Shown: positions 33,811-42,431 of the stretch, piece by piece | Position numbering within the stretch: position 1 is the stretch's first letter | How the letters are laid out: every line of letters begins with the position of its first letter | Assembly: GCF_014841105.1 (NCBI RefSeq) | Contig: NZ_JACYWE010000001.1 | Location: forward strand, 35,995 to 99,994 | From: Lolliginicoccus lacisalsi | Lineage (GTDB): Bacteria; Actinomycetota; Actinomycetes; Mycobacteriales; Mycobacteriaceae | Length of the DNA: 64,000 nt | Direction: 5' to 3' | Notes under the pieces: generated by a model | Told to the model about the DNA's origin: nothing | Seen by the model: the letters and a program-made list of their open reading frames with translations, nothing else | The model's database searches: none | Position numbers and translations under genes: made by a program

Positions 33811-34821
33811 ATGGATAGCGAAACGCTCGCCGCCTCCCACCGCGAGCAATGGGCACGCCTCGCCGAGCTCGCCCGCCGCGCGGGCAGGCTCAGCGGCGAC
33901 GAGGCCGACGAGCTGATCTCGCTCTACCAGCAAGCCACGACGCACCTATCGATCGCCCGCACCACCCTGCACGATCCCCGCCTCGTCGATGAGCTGACCA
34001 TGCTCGTCGCCCGCTCGCGCGCCGCCATCACCGGCACGCCTGCCCCCGGGTGGCACTCCCTCGCCCAGTTCGCGACGACCACGTTTCCCGCCGCGCTGTA
34101 CCGCACCCGCGCGTGGTGGATCGCCACCGCGCTGGCGTTCCTCGCCACCACCGCCGTCATCGCCACCTGGGTCGCGCGGGTTCCCGATGTCCGCGCCGCC
34201 ATCGCCGCCCCCGACGAGATCCGCGAGCTGACCCGTCCCGGCGGTGACTTCGAGTCCTACTACTCCACCCATCCAGCGGCATCGTTCGCTGCCCAGGTGT
34301 GGACCAACAATGCCTACATCGCCGCCGCCTCGCTGATCGTCGGCATCCTCATCCTGCCCGTCGTCTACATCCTGTTCATCAACGCTGCCAATGTCGCCGT
34401 CGCGGCCGGGCTCATGGCGGCCGCCGACCGGCTCGACGTGTTCTTCGGGCTCATCCTGCCCCACGGACTACTCGAGCTCACGGCGGTGTTCGTCGCTGCT
34501 GGAGCGGGCATGCGGCTAGGCTGGACCGTCATCGATCCCGGTCCCCGGGCGCGGTCCCGCGCGCTCGCGGAGGAAGGCCGGGTCGTTGCTGTCCTTGCCC
34601 TCGGCCTCGCCGTGGTCCTGCTCCTCTCCGGCCTCATCGAAGCAATCGTCACGCCCAGCGGGCTCGGCACGCCCGCCCGCATCGGCATAGGCATCGCCGC
34701 CGAGGTCGCCTTCCTCGCCTATGCCCTGTGGCGTGGCCGCCACGCGGTGGCGGGCGGCAGCATCGGCGACCTCCCTGGCCTCGCCGGGCACAACCGCGCG
34801 CCCGTCTCCGCACCGGCCTAG
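33811..34821 (+). CDS. SpoIIM-like (stage II sporulation protein M family) membrane protein
   Basis: A 336-residue membrane protein. A soluble N-terminal helical part (HREQWARLAELARRAGRLSG) is followed by about five helices, including TNNAYIAAASLIVGILILPV and the family-typical FFGLILPHGLLELTAVFVAAG. SpoIIM-family proteins in non-sporulating actinobacteria sit with RDD, DUF58 and MoxR genes, as here, and are presumed to act in the cell envelope. The ATG at 33811 follows GAGGGAG. Confidence 0.9.
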   Translation: MDSETLAASHREQWARLAELARRAGRLSGDEADELISLYQQATTHLSIARTTLHDPRLVDELTMLVARSRAAITGTPAPGWHSLAQFATTTFPAALYRTRAWWIATALAFLATTAVIATWVARVPDVRAAIAAPDEIRELTRPGGDFESYYSTHPAASFAAQVWTNNAYIAAASLIVGILILPVVYILFINAANVAVAAGLMAAADRLDVFFGLILPHGLLELTAVFVAAGAGMRLGWTVIDPGPRARSRALAEEGRVVAVLALGLAVVLLLSGLIEAIVTPSGLGTPARIGIGIAAEVAFLAYALWRGRHAVAGGSIGDLPGLAGHNRAPVSAPA

Positions 34822-34977
34822 CGCCGGTCGCGTCCTCGGGCCGCGGTCCGATGCCCGATAGGTGCCCGACCGTAAGTAGTTCGTGTCTAAACCATGTCTA
34901 CTGTGGTGCGAGCTCACCGAACGCGAGACCACAAGGCCCCCAGGGCCACTGGCTCGCATGCCCCGCAGGAGGACCCC

Positions 34978-36348
34978 TTGACCGCGCTCACCCGCAGGCA
35001 AGCATTGATCATCGCCGCCGCGACCACGACCGCGACCGCCATCGATCCCGCGGGCCTGCTCGGTGCCCGCCCGGCCCGGGCCCAGGCTCCTCGTCCTGCT
35101 CCCCGCTCGGCGACCTACACCACCACCGACGGCACCACCCTGACCGATATCCCGCTCGACAGCGCCAGCAAGGCCACCGGCCCGGTAGGCATCAGCTCCC
35201 CGACCGAAGCGTCGCAGGTCTTCGAGATCACCCAGGATGCCCCGTTCAACCTCCTCGGGGTCACCTGGACCGGCGCGGGACTGCTCGACGGCCAATGCCG
35301 CTCGCGCAACAGCGACGGAGAATGGGAGCCGTGGCGGGACCTCCACGGCGGCCACGGGCCCAACGAGATCGCGGACCCTGGTTCACCGGATGTCCGCAAC
35401 GGCACCGAGCTCGTCTTCCTCGGCCAGACGACGGCAGTGCAGATCCACGTGCGCGGGCGGCGCATCGCGGGGGTCGAGACGGGCATGACCCCGGGTATGC
35501 CTGGCGGCCTGTCCGCCGTGCTCGTCCGGCCCAGCAAGGCCCCGCTCCGCACCGTCCAGCCGCAGGACCGGGAGCCCACCAGCATCGCGGGCACGCCCGC
35601 CAAGCCCCAGGTGATCACCCGGAGGCAATGGGGCGCCGACGAATCGATCCGTTCGCGCAACCCCGTCTACAACGACAGCCTCGGCGGCGTCGCGATCCAT
35701 CACACCGCTGGCAACAACCAATACACCGAGTCCGAGGCCCGGCAGATCGTCCGTGGCATCTACGCCTACCACGCGCGGACCCTCGGCTGGGGCGATGTGG
35801 GCTACCACGCGCTCGTTGACAGGTTCGGCAACATCTATGAGGGCCGCTTCGGCGGAATGGACCGACCCGTCCAGGGAGCCCACGCCGGTGGCTTCAACAT
35901 CAACACCGCCGGGTTCTCGATGATCGGAACGTTCACCAGCACCGCCCCGACCTCCGCGCAGCTCACCTCGATCGCCGAGCTCACGGGCTGGCGACTGGCC
36001 ACCGCCAACGCGCTCAACCCGACCGGCACCCAGCCCAGGCTCACCGCCACGGGCACCACCACGATGTACTCGGAGGGCACCAGCTTCACGTGGGTCCCCC
36101 GCGGCCAGCCGATCACCGTGCCCATCGTGTTCGGGCACCGCGACGTCAACAACACTGAATGCCCGGGCGCGCAGGGGTACCGCTACCTGGGGCAGATCCG
36201 CAGCACCGCCGCCGCCTACATGGCGGAGAACAATGGCGGCGAGCAGCCGGAACAACCCGAGCAGCCCGAGCAGCCCGAGCAGCCCGAGCAGCCATCGCCG
36301 CCGCGCCCTGGCGGGAACAGGCCCAGCCTCGGCAGCCTGGGCCGCTAG
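34978..36348 (+). CDS. Tat-exported peptidoglycan-recognition-type N-acetylmuramoyl-L-alanine amidase
   Basis: A 456-residue secreted amidase that cleaves the bond between N-acetylmuramic acid and L-Ala. The twin-arginine signal LTRRQALIIAAATTTATA lies at 4-21. The Amidase_2/PGRP domain (about 210-410) starts VITRRQWGAD. Zinc-ligand segments are GVAIHHTAGNN, FGHRDVN and TECPG. The C-terminal tail is a PEQ repeat (QPEQPEQPEQ) and a Pro/Gly-rich end. The TTG at 34978 is chosen because a near-perfect AGGAGG lies 5 nt upstream. An in-frame ATG at 34894 would add 28 residues. It sits in the envelope cluster. Confidence 0.9.
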   Translation: MTALTRRQALIIAAATTTATAIDPAGLLGARPARAQAPRPAPRSATYTTTDGTTLTDIPLDSASKATGPVGISSPTEASQVFEITQDAPFNLLGVTWTGAGLLDGQCRSRNSDGEWEPWRDLHGGHGPNEIADPGSPDVRNGTELVFLGQTTAVQIHVRGRRIAGVETGMTPGMPGGLSAVLVRPSKAPLRTVQPQDREPTSIAGTPAKPQVITRRQWGADESIRSRNPVYNDSLGGVAIHHTAGNNQYTESEARQIVRGIYAYHARTLGWGDVGYHALVDRFGNIYEGRFGGMDRPVQGAHAGGFNINTAGFSMIGTFTSTAPTSAQLTSIAELTGWRLATANALNPTGTQPRLTATGTTTMYSEGTSFTWVPRGQPITVPIVFGHRDVNNTECPGAQGYRYLGQIRSTAAAYMAENNGGEQPEQPEQPEQPEQPEQPSPPRPGGNRPSLGSLGR

Positions 36349-36357
36349 CGACGCCGC

Positions 36358-37728
36358 CTACAAGCGCCCGGCGGCCTTGAGGGCCAGGTACTGATCAGCA
36401 AGTGCCGGCGGCAAGGCCTCCGGGTCGGCGTCGACGACCGTCACCCCCCGCGCGCGCAACCAGGCAGCAACCCGGCGGCGCTCCGCGAGATCCTGCTCGG
36501 CGGCCGCCGCGGCATGAACAGCATCACTGCTCGAGCGATCCCGGGCGATGCCGCGCAGCGCCGGATCAGCGACCGAGGCGAGGATCACCCGATGCCGCGC
36601 GAGCAAGCCATCGATCACCGGCAGCCAGGAATGCTCGATCGCCGCGGGCTCGAGCGGGGTCACGAGCACCACCAGGCAGCGCTTGCGCGCCCGGCGCAGC
36701 ACTTCCGCGACAATCCCGGTCGCGCTCGTCTCGGCGAGCAGGGGCTCCACGGTCGCCATCGCATCCACCATCGCTGGCAGCAGCATCGACTCCGTCGTGC
36801 CGGACGCGCGAGAGGTCACCGCCACATCATGCGAGAAGTAGTCCACCCGGTCCCCGGCCCGGCACGCCAGCACCGCGAGCAGCAATGCGGCATCGAGCTG
36901 CGCATCCAGGCGCGGGGCATCCCCCACCCGGCCCGCGGACGTGCGGCCGCTGTCGACGGCGATAATGATCCGCCGGTCCCGCTCCGGTCGCCACGTGCGC
37001 ACCATCACCTCGCGGGACCGGGCCGTGGCGCGCCAATCGATCGAGCGCACATCATCGCCAGGAACGTACTCGCGCAGCGCATCGAACTCGGTTCCCTCGC
37101 CGCGACCGAGCACTGATTGCCGCCCGTCGAGCTCGCGCAGCCGCGCCGTGCGCGACGGCAAGTGCTTGCGGCTCGTGAACGGCGGCAACGCTCGCACCGT
37201 CCCGGGCACAAGCTGGTCGTGCTGCCGGCCCGCGACGCCCAGCGGCCCCAGCGATCGGATCATCGTCGCCACCGCGTCGCGGTCGCCCCGGCGCACCGGC
37301 GTGATCCGGACCGCGACGGCGCGCGCATCGCCAGCAGGGATATCGATCCGCCACTGCGCGCCCGTGGCACCCGCGCTGGGCATCCACGCATCCCGCGCCT
37401 CGCCCCGGACCCTCCGGCTGCCGGTGTTGGCCAGTACGAGGCGGGATTCCACGGTGCCCCCGAGCCGCACTGACCGCTCTCCCGACCTCGTCACCACCAC
37501 ATCCTGCACCGACCCGGCCAGCGCCCGATCGGTGATGATCACGACCAGCAGGACCAGCACCGCCCCACCACGCCCCCACCACGACGGGGCGAGCACTCCG
37601 ACGACCGGTGCCGCCGCTATAGCCAGCGCGCCCGCGCGCCCGGTCACGACGACGCTCCCGCGCCCGCCACGGGTGGTCATCGTGGCACCGCCACGGGTGG
37701 TCATCGTGGCACCGCCACGGTTGGTCAT
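36358..37728 (-). CDS. DUF58 domain-containing membrane protein
   Basis: A 456-residue protein (432 from the third possible ATG). Two N-terminal membrane helices (GALAIAAAPVVGVLAP; GGAVLVLLVVIITDRAL) precede a DUF58/vWA-like domain with the signature DALREYVPGDDVRSIDWRAT. DUF58 proteins pair with MoxR AAA+ ATPases. The first 24 residues consist of the repeat MTTRGGAT encoded by a 24-bp tandem repeat. ATG codons at 37728, 37704 and 37680 each have the same upstream sequence, so the true start is ambiguous. The first overlaps the moxR stop (ATGA). Confidence 0.9.
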   Translation of the reverse strand: MTNRGGATMTTRGGATMTTRGGRGSVVVTGRAGALAIAAAPVVGVLAPSWWGRGGAVLVLLVVIITDRALAGSVQDVVVTRSGERSVRLGGTVESRLVLANTGSRRVRGEARDAWMPSAGATGAQWRIDIPAGDARAVAVRITPVRRGDRDAVATMIRSLGPLGVAGRQHDQLVPGTVRALPPFTSRKHLPSRTARLRELDGRQSVLGRGEGTEFDALREYVPGDDVRSIDWRATARSREVMVRTWRPERDRRIIIAVDSGRTSAGRVGDAPRLDAQLDAALLLAVLACRAGDRVDYFSHDVAVTSRASGTTESMLLPAMVDAMATVEPLLAETSATGIVAEVLRRARKRCLVVLVTPLEPAAIEHSWLPVIDGLLARHRVILASVADPALRGIARDRSSSDAVHAAAAAEQDLAERRRVAAWLRARGVTVVDADPEALPPALADQYLALKAAGRL

Positions 37729-37745
37729 CGTGGCACCGCCACGGT
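37666..37745. repeat. 24-bp tandem repeat across the moxR/DUF58 junction
   Basis: Three full units (37666-37689, 37690-37713, 37714-37737) and a partial fourth. On the coding strand each reads roughly GTGGCGGTGCCACGATGACC plus four bases. Each unit contains a GGCGG, a GTGGC/GCCAC mini-palindrome and an ATG in the DUF58 frame. The third copy has one substitution (AAC for ACC in the coding strand). Confidence 0.9.
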
Positions 37746-38693
37746 CGCGAGCACGTGGTCGAGCACCCCCTCGGCCGTGGTGCCGTCCATCTCCGCCTCC
37801 GGCCGCAGGCCCAGCCGGTGGCTCAGCGCCGGGCGCGCGATGGCCTTCACATCGTCAGGAGTGACATAGTCGCGCCCCACCAGCCACGCCCAGGCCCGCG
37901 CCGCATGAAGCAGCGCGGTCGCCCCGCGCGGCGAGACACCGAGCTGCACCGCCGGAACCGTCCGGGTCGCGCGGCACAGGTCCACCCCGTAGCCGACGAT
38001 CTCCTCACCGACGGAAACGCCGCGCACTGCCTCGCGGGCCGCGGCGACGTCCGCGGCCGACGCGACCACCCGCACCCCCGCCGCCGCGAGATCATGCGGA
38101 TCGAAGCCCGCCATGTGCCGCGCCACCAGTCCGGTCTCGTCCACGCGCGAGGGAAGGCCCATGGTGAGCTTCAGCAGGAACCGATCGAGCTGCGCCTCCG
38201 GCAAGGGGTACGTGCCCTCCTGCTCGACCGGGTTCTGGGTCGCGATGACCACGAACGGATCGGGCAGCATCCGCGATTGTCCATCCGCGGTGACCTGCCG
38301 CTCCTCCATCGCCTCGAGCAGGGCGGCCTGGGTCTTCGGCGGTGTCCGGTTGATCTCGTCGGCGATCAGCAGGTTGGTGAACACCGGTCCCTCGCGGAAC
38401 GAGAACCGCTCCGCGGCGGCGTGATAGATGATCGACCCAGTGATGTCGCTGGGCATCAGGTCCGGGGTGAACTGCACGCGGGTGGAGCGCATGTCAAGGC
38501 TCGCGGCGAGGGCGCGGACCAGGAGGGTCTTCGCCACCCCCGGCACTCCCTCGATGAGCACGTGGCCGCGGCACAGCAGCGCCACCAGGAGGCCGCTGAT
38601 CGCTGGGTCCTGGCCGACGACGGCCTTGCCGATCTCCTCGCGCACGGCATTCAGCGCCTCGCGCGGGTCGCTTTCGGTCGGTGGTGTGCTCAT
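37725..38693 (-). CDS. MoxR-family AAA+ ATPase
   Basis: A 322-residue MoxR ATPase. Walker A GVPGVAKT is at 49-56 and Walker B LLIADEIN at 108-115. Other parts are the sensor-1-containing VIATQNPVEQEGTYPLPEAQLDRF and the C-terminal lid PALSHRLGLRPEAEM. MoxR proteins are chaperone-like partners of vWA/DUF58 proteins. The ATG overlaps the DUF4350 stop (TGATG) and its stop overlaps the DUF58 start. Confidence 0.95.
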   Translation of the reverse strand: MSTPPTESDPREALNAVREEIGKAVVGQDPAISGLLVALLCRGHVLIEGVPGVAKTLLVRALAASLDMRSTRVQFTPDLMPSDITGSIIYHAAAERFSFREGPVFTNLLIADEINRTPPKTQAALLEAMEERQVTADGQSRMLPDPFVVIATQNPVEQEGTYPLPEAQLDRFLLKLTMGLPSRVDETGLVARHMAGFDPHDLAAAGVRVVASAADVAAAREAVRGVSVGEEIVGYGVDLCRATRTVPAVQLGVSPRGATALLHAARAWAWLVGRDYVTPDDVKAIARPALSHRLGLRPEAEMDGTTAEGVLDHVLATVAVPR

Positions 38694-39841
38694 CAGTGGG
38701 TTCCCTCCGGGGTGTCGAGGCCAAGGTCCAGGTCATGCTCGAGCTCGGCGAGCGCTCGGCCCAGCGCGAGCAGCGCGGCGTCATCGGCGGGATGCGGACC
38801 GCTCAGCAGGCCAGCGACAGCATCTGCGCCGCGTCCGGTCCGCTCCGCGATGCTGGCCACCAGGGTGCGCTCATCGGTGTGGCGCGGCAGGCGCAGCACA
38901 CGGGTGGCCCGATCGATGGCGGCCGAGCGCAGGATCGCCGCTGCGTGGGCGCGGTCGCGGGAGCGCTGGTACAGGCGGGCGCGGCCCTCATGGGTCTCGG
39001 TGGCGCGGATGACCACCGGCAGTTGCTCGGTGACGATCGGCCCGAGGCGGCGGGCGCGCCAGGCGGCGAGCAGGACCACGCCGACGAGGACCTGCATCGC
39101 AGCGAACCACCATCCGCGCGGGATGAGGGAGACGAGGGATCGCTCGTCGGTGCGGAACGCGGGATCGGTGGGGCTCGGCAGGTACCAGGCGAGAGTGGGG
39201 GGGCTTCCCAGCAGCATCAGTGACAGCGCGGCGTTCCCCTCGTCTCCGAGGTGATCGTTGGTGAGCGCGTCGGCGGCTCCCAGGATGACGACAGTGCCAT
39301 TTCCCGGGCTGGCGGGAACGACAACGAGCGAATCGTCGTAGCAGCGGATCGCTGGCGGCCCGGCGCGGTAGCGGGCACCGCCAAGGATGGCCCGGCCCGC
39401 GCTCGTCGCTGCGGGAAGGTCGCATCCGGCCTCGATCGGCGCGGTCAGCGCGGGGCCGAGCAGCTCGACGCCGCCGGGAAGCTCGTCGATCACCGATGGG
39501 CCGGGATCAACAAGAACAGTCGTGGCGGCGGTGGCGATCAATTCGCCGATCCGCGCGGGCGGGACGTCCCCCGGATCCGTGACGAGGATGGTGCCTCCGG
39601 GCGCGGCGGCGAGCGCCTCCTCGTAGGACTCCATGCGGCTGGCTCGCACGCCTTGCTCGCGCAGCAGCACATCGAGGGCACGGGTGCCCGAGGGGGCCGC
39701 CGAGCGCGGATCGAGGGGCGTGCTCGCATCGGTCCCGCTGATCAGCACGGTGATGATGGCCGTGGTGATCACCGCGATGCCGATCAGCACGGGCGGGCGC
39801 GCGGCGCGCCAGCGCTCGCGCCAGGCTGCAGGGCCGGTCAC
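38693..39841 (-). CDS. DUF4350 domain-containing membrane protein
   Basis: A 382-residue protein with one N-terminal helix (PVLIGIAVITTAIITVLIS), a DUF4350 domain outside (PSGTRALDVLLREQGVRASR, GTILVTDPGDVPP), a second helix near 268-288 (WWFAAMQVLVGVVLLAAW), and a helical cytoplasmic tail. The function is unknown, but it is a constant member of this DUF58-MoxR cluster in mycobacteria-like genomes. The GTG start overlaps the DUF4129 stop (GTGA). Confidence 0.88.
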   Translation of the reverse strand: MTGPAAWRERWRAARPPVLIGIAVITTAIITVLISGTDASTPLDPRSAAPSGTRALDVLLREQGVRASRMESYEEALAAAPGGTILVTDPGDVPPARIGELIATAATTVLVDPGPSVIDELPGGVELLGPALTAPIEAGCDLPAATSAGRAILGGARYRAGPPAIRCYDDSLVVVPASPGNGTVVILGAADALTNDHLGDEGNAALSLMLLGSPPTLAWYLPSPTDPAFRTDERSLVSLIPRGWWFAAMQVLVGVVLLAAWRARRLGPIVTEQLPVVIRATETHEGRARLYQRSRDRAHAAAILRSAAIDRATRVLRLPRHTDERTLVASIAERTGRGADAVAGLLSGPHPADDAALLALGRALAELEHDLDLGLDTPEGTH

Positions 39842-40515
39842 TGGGGTGGCTCCGTAGTGGAGAGCGACGAAACCTCGCTGCTCGCCCGCGCGGTCGCGAG
39901 CGCCTCGTCGGTGGCCGCGATGGTGGCGTAGTCGGTGCTCGTCGCGTCGCGGTGGCCATAGAGCACGTCATCGAGCACACGAGCGGCCGCTCGCATCGCG
40001 TCCGCCGCCGCGGGCCGGGTGGCCCCGAGGCGTTCCGCGAGCTCCCAGGCGGTGGAGCCGCGCGTGTCCTCGATGATGCCGCGCTCCTCGAGGCTCACGG
40101 TGATGGCTCGGAAGCGCTCCGCGATGGCCGTGGCTAGATCACCCGCGCGGATCGCGGCCGCCGCGGCGAGGCGATGGTCGTGGGCGGTGGCGCGCGGTGC
40201 CGCGCCGCGCCCCGAGCGCGCGGTCCGGCTGCTCCGCAGTCGTCCCGCCCGCCACCGGACGAGCACGATCCCCACGATCAGGACGGCGGCGAGGATGAGC
40301 AGGCTGCCGGCGCCACTCGGAGACGCCTCCTCGATGCCCGACAAGGCGGCATTGATCGCCCGGCCAAGCTGCTCGAGCAACCAGCTCGTTGCTTGCTCGA
40401 GCAACGATGGCCGCTGCTCGAGATAGACCGGGCGGGACAATTCCTCGCGCGCCGCGGCCCCCGCCGGATCGCGGGCGATCTCGACGGGGGGCTGCAGCGC
40501 GGTCCGCGAAGGCAT
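39838..40515 (-). CDS. DUF4129 domain-containing protein
   Basis: A 225-residue protein with one central membrane helix (GSLLILAAVLIVGIVLVRW). The C-terminal DUF4129 region contains AAAAAIRAGDLATAIAERFR, and STAWELAERLG followed by the family-typical aromatic and Tyr-Gly segment VLYGHRDATSTDYATI. Cluster partner of DUF4350, MoxR and DUF58. It starts 8 nt downstream of the preceding gene. Confidence 0.87.
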   Translation of the reverse strand: MPSRTALQPPVEIARDPAGAAAREELSRPVYLEQRPSLLEQATSWLLEQLGRAINAALSGIEEASPSGAGSLLILAAVLIVGIVLVRWRAGRLRSSRTARSGRGAAPRATAHDHRLAAAAAIRAGDLATAIAERFRAITVSLEERGIIEDTRGSTAWELAERLGATRPAAADAMRAAARVLDDVLYGHRDATSTDYATIAATDEALATARASSEVSSLSTTEPPQ

Positions 40516-40522
40516 CGGTCAG

Positions 40523-41551
40523 CTACGGGGTGGGCTGCACCCCGCTGGCGCGGGCGAGCTCGATGTCGAGGCCTTCCTTGCGCATGCGCAGGTCGACGTA
40601 GAGCAGCGAGGTCGCGGCCGTCGAGAACGGGGTGATCACGATGGACATGAGGATCCCGCCGATCGCCGAGACGATCAGCACCGGGATGGTGCTGTCCACC
40701 ACGGCGCCCGCGATGCCGCCGAGGATCCCGAACGGGATGAGGAAGATCAGGCTGATGCCGAAAGCGATGAGCATCAGCAGGAGCAGCACGCCGAGGACCC
40801 GCCACCACGTGCCGCGCACCAGTTCGATCGAGCGCCGGATCGCGGTGATCACCCCGGTCTTCTCGAACACCAGCGCCGGAACCGATACGGAGACGAGCAC
40901 GCCCACCCACACCACGAGGGCGAGACCGACGAGCAACGCGACCAGGCCGATCGCCCAATGCGCGATGAACCCACCGACCACGAGGCCGATCAGGGTGATG
41001 CCCGCCACCACGCCGAGCAGGTATAGCCCGAGGATGCGCAGCAGGTGCGGACGGGCAGCGGTCCAGGTCTCGCCGATGGTGATCCCGGCTCCGAGCACCG
41101 CCGACTTGACGACGGTGGTCAGCATGCCGAGCAGCACGATGGTGACGAGCCCGGAGATCACCGCGGCGATCAGCTGCCCGGCGACCCATCCAGCCATCCC
41201 CTCCGTTCCGGCGTCCACCGTTGTTGGATCGAGCACGATGTCGGCGGTGGGAAGCTGCGCCACTGTCGCCACGACCTGGCCGATGGTGACGAGGATCGCG
41301 GTGAGGCCGAACATGACGACCGCGTAGCGGGTCATTGTCTTGACGGCCCCGTCGAGGATCTCGCCGACACCGAGGGGCCGCAGCGGGATCACGCCCGGGC
41401 GGGGGGCGCCGGAGCGCGCGGGATCCACGGGCTGCATCGGGGGCATCCCGTGGTTGCCCTGCGGGCCTGGCGTGCCCCCGGGTGGCGGGGGCTGGTAGCC
41501 CGGCGGCGGTGGCCGGTAGCCCGTTGGGTCGTGGCCGGATGGGTCGGTCAT
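40523..41551 (-). CDS. multi-pass membrane protein with GPDP-membrane-type (DUF7847-like) domain
   Basis: A 342-residue membrane protein. Its first ~50 residues are Pro/Gly-rich (YRPPPPGYQPPPPGGTPG) and then about six long helices follow. The opening IPLRPLGVGEILDGAVKTM is typical of the glycerophosphodiester-phosphodiesterase membrane-domain family, which in actinobacteria heads the DUF4129-DUF4350-MoxR-DUF58 operon. No catalytic domain is attached. The ATG at 41551 follows GGGGGAAG. Confidence 0.83.
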   Translation of the reverse strand: MTDPSGHDPTGYRPPPPGYQPPPPGGTPGPQGNHGMPPMQPVDPARSGAPRPGVIPLRPLGVGEILDGAVKTMTRYAVVMFGLTAILVTIGQVVATVAQLPTADIVLDPTTVDAGTEGMAGWVAGQLIAAVISGLVTIVLLGMLTTVVKSAVLGAGITIGETWTAARPHLLRILGLYLLGVVAGITLIGLVVGGFIAHWAIGLVALLVGLALVVWVGVLVSVSVPALVFEKTGVITAIRRSIELVRGTWWRVLGVLLLLMLIAFGISLIFLIPFGILGGIAGAVVDSTIPVLIVSAIGGILMSIVITPFSTAATSLLYVDLRMRKEGLDIELARASGVQPTP

Positions 41552-41859
41552 GCTTCCCCCTATGGTCTCGTGCGGTCGCGGTCTCGTGCGGTCGCGCCCC
41601 AGGGTTGATGCCCCCGCGGGTCGACGTCGGGTGGATCGCGCCGGTTGGATCGCGCCGGTTGGATCGCCGCAGTGGTTTCCGAGTCTGCCAGGCGCTGGCC
41701 GCGTACGCAGCGCGGAGCGGCCACGCGGTCGTGCCCGCAGGGGCGGCACGAGGGCCCGGGAACCGGTGATATCGCCGAAAAGGTACCGAGCGGCAGCGAT
41801 GCCTGGTGAGGTCGGGGGAAAGGCGATGAGATCCCACCGCTCAGGAGGTCTGCCCCATC
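41552..41859. other. 308-nt divergent intergenic region with short tandem repeats
   Basis: Two tandem repeats are visible. GGTCTCGTGCGGTCGC occurs at 41564-41579 and 41580-41595. GGATCGCGCCGGTT occurs at 41633-41646 and 41647-41660, with a partial third copy. The first lies within 50 nt of the membrane-protein start, so it is part of its leader or promoter. The right end holds the CAGGAGG site of the dihydrofolate-reductase-like gene. Confidence 0.7.
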
Positions 41860-42411
41860 ATGAGGAAACTGATCTATGCGATCGGCGTATCCGTCGATGG
41901 CTATATCAACGATCGCGACGGCAGCATCGATTGGACCGAACCGGACGAGGAGCTGCACCAGTTCCACAACGACCGCTACCGCGAGATCGAGATCTCGCTG
42001 CACGGCCGCCGCCTGTACGAGCTGATGGCCGAGTACTGGCCGCGCGTGCCCGAGGACGCGCCACCCATCGAGCGCGAGTTCGGCGGGCTCTGGACGGAGA
42101 AGCCCAAGTTCGTGTTCTCCCGGACGCTCACCGAGGTGCAGTGGAACAGCACCCTGGTCAGTGAGAACGCGGTCGAGCAGGTCCGCGGGCTCAAGGCCGG
42201 GGGCGATGGTGCCATGGAGGTCGGTGGCGCGGGCCTCGCGGCGGCGCTGATGCCGTACGGGCTCATCGACGAGTACCAGCTGTTCGTCTCGCCCGTGATT
42301 CTCGGCGGAGGCACGCCCCTGTTCCCGCCGCTGGACAAGCGCATCCAGCTCCGGTTGGCGGAGACGCGGCACTTCGACACCGCGGTGATGCTGCGCTACC
42401 TAGCCGGCTGA
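41860..42411 (+). CDS. dihydrofolate reductase family protein (RibD C-terminal-like)
   Basis: A 183-residue protein of the RibD_C/DHFR-like fold. It begins MRKLIYAIGVSVDGYI, then ISLHGRRLYELMAEYW and EVGGAGLAAALMPYGLIDEY, and ends with SPVILGGGTPLFPPL, all typical of the family. It is a predicted NAD(P)H-dependent reductase, but these single-domain proteins are not true folate enzymes and their substrates are unknown. A CAGGAGG site precedes the ATG. Confidence 0.92.
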   Translation: MRKLIYAIGVSVDGYINDRDGSIDWTEPDEELHQFHNDRYREIEISLHGRRLYELMAEYWPRVPEDAPPIEREFGGLWTEKPKFVFSRTLTEVQWNSTLVSENAVEQVRGLKAGGDGAMEVGGAGLAAALMPYGLIDEYQLFVSPVILGGGTPLFPPLDKRIQLRLAETRHFDTAVMLRYLAG

Positions 42412-42431
42412 CGGACCGCGCGCGGGTGCCG

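Noticed and set aside
36241-36300. GAGCAGCCC-type repeat as a possible CRISPR or regulatory array
   Set aside because: It is in frame inside the amidase gene and encodes a PEQ-repeat tail.
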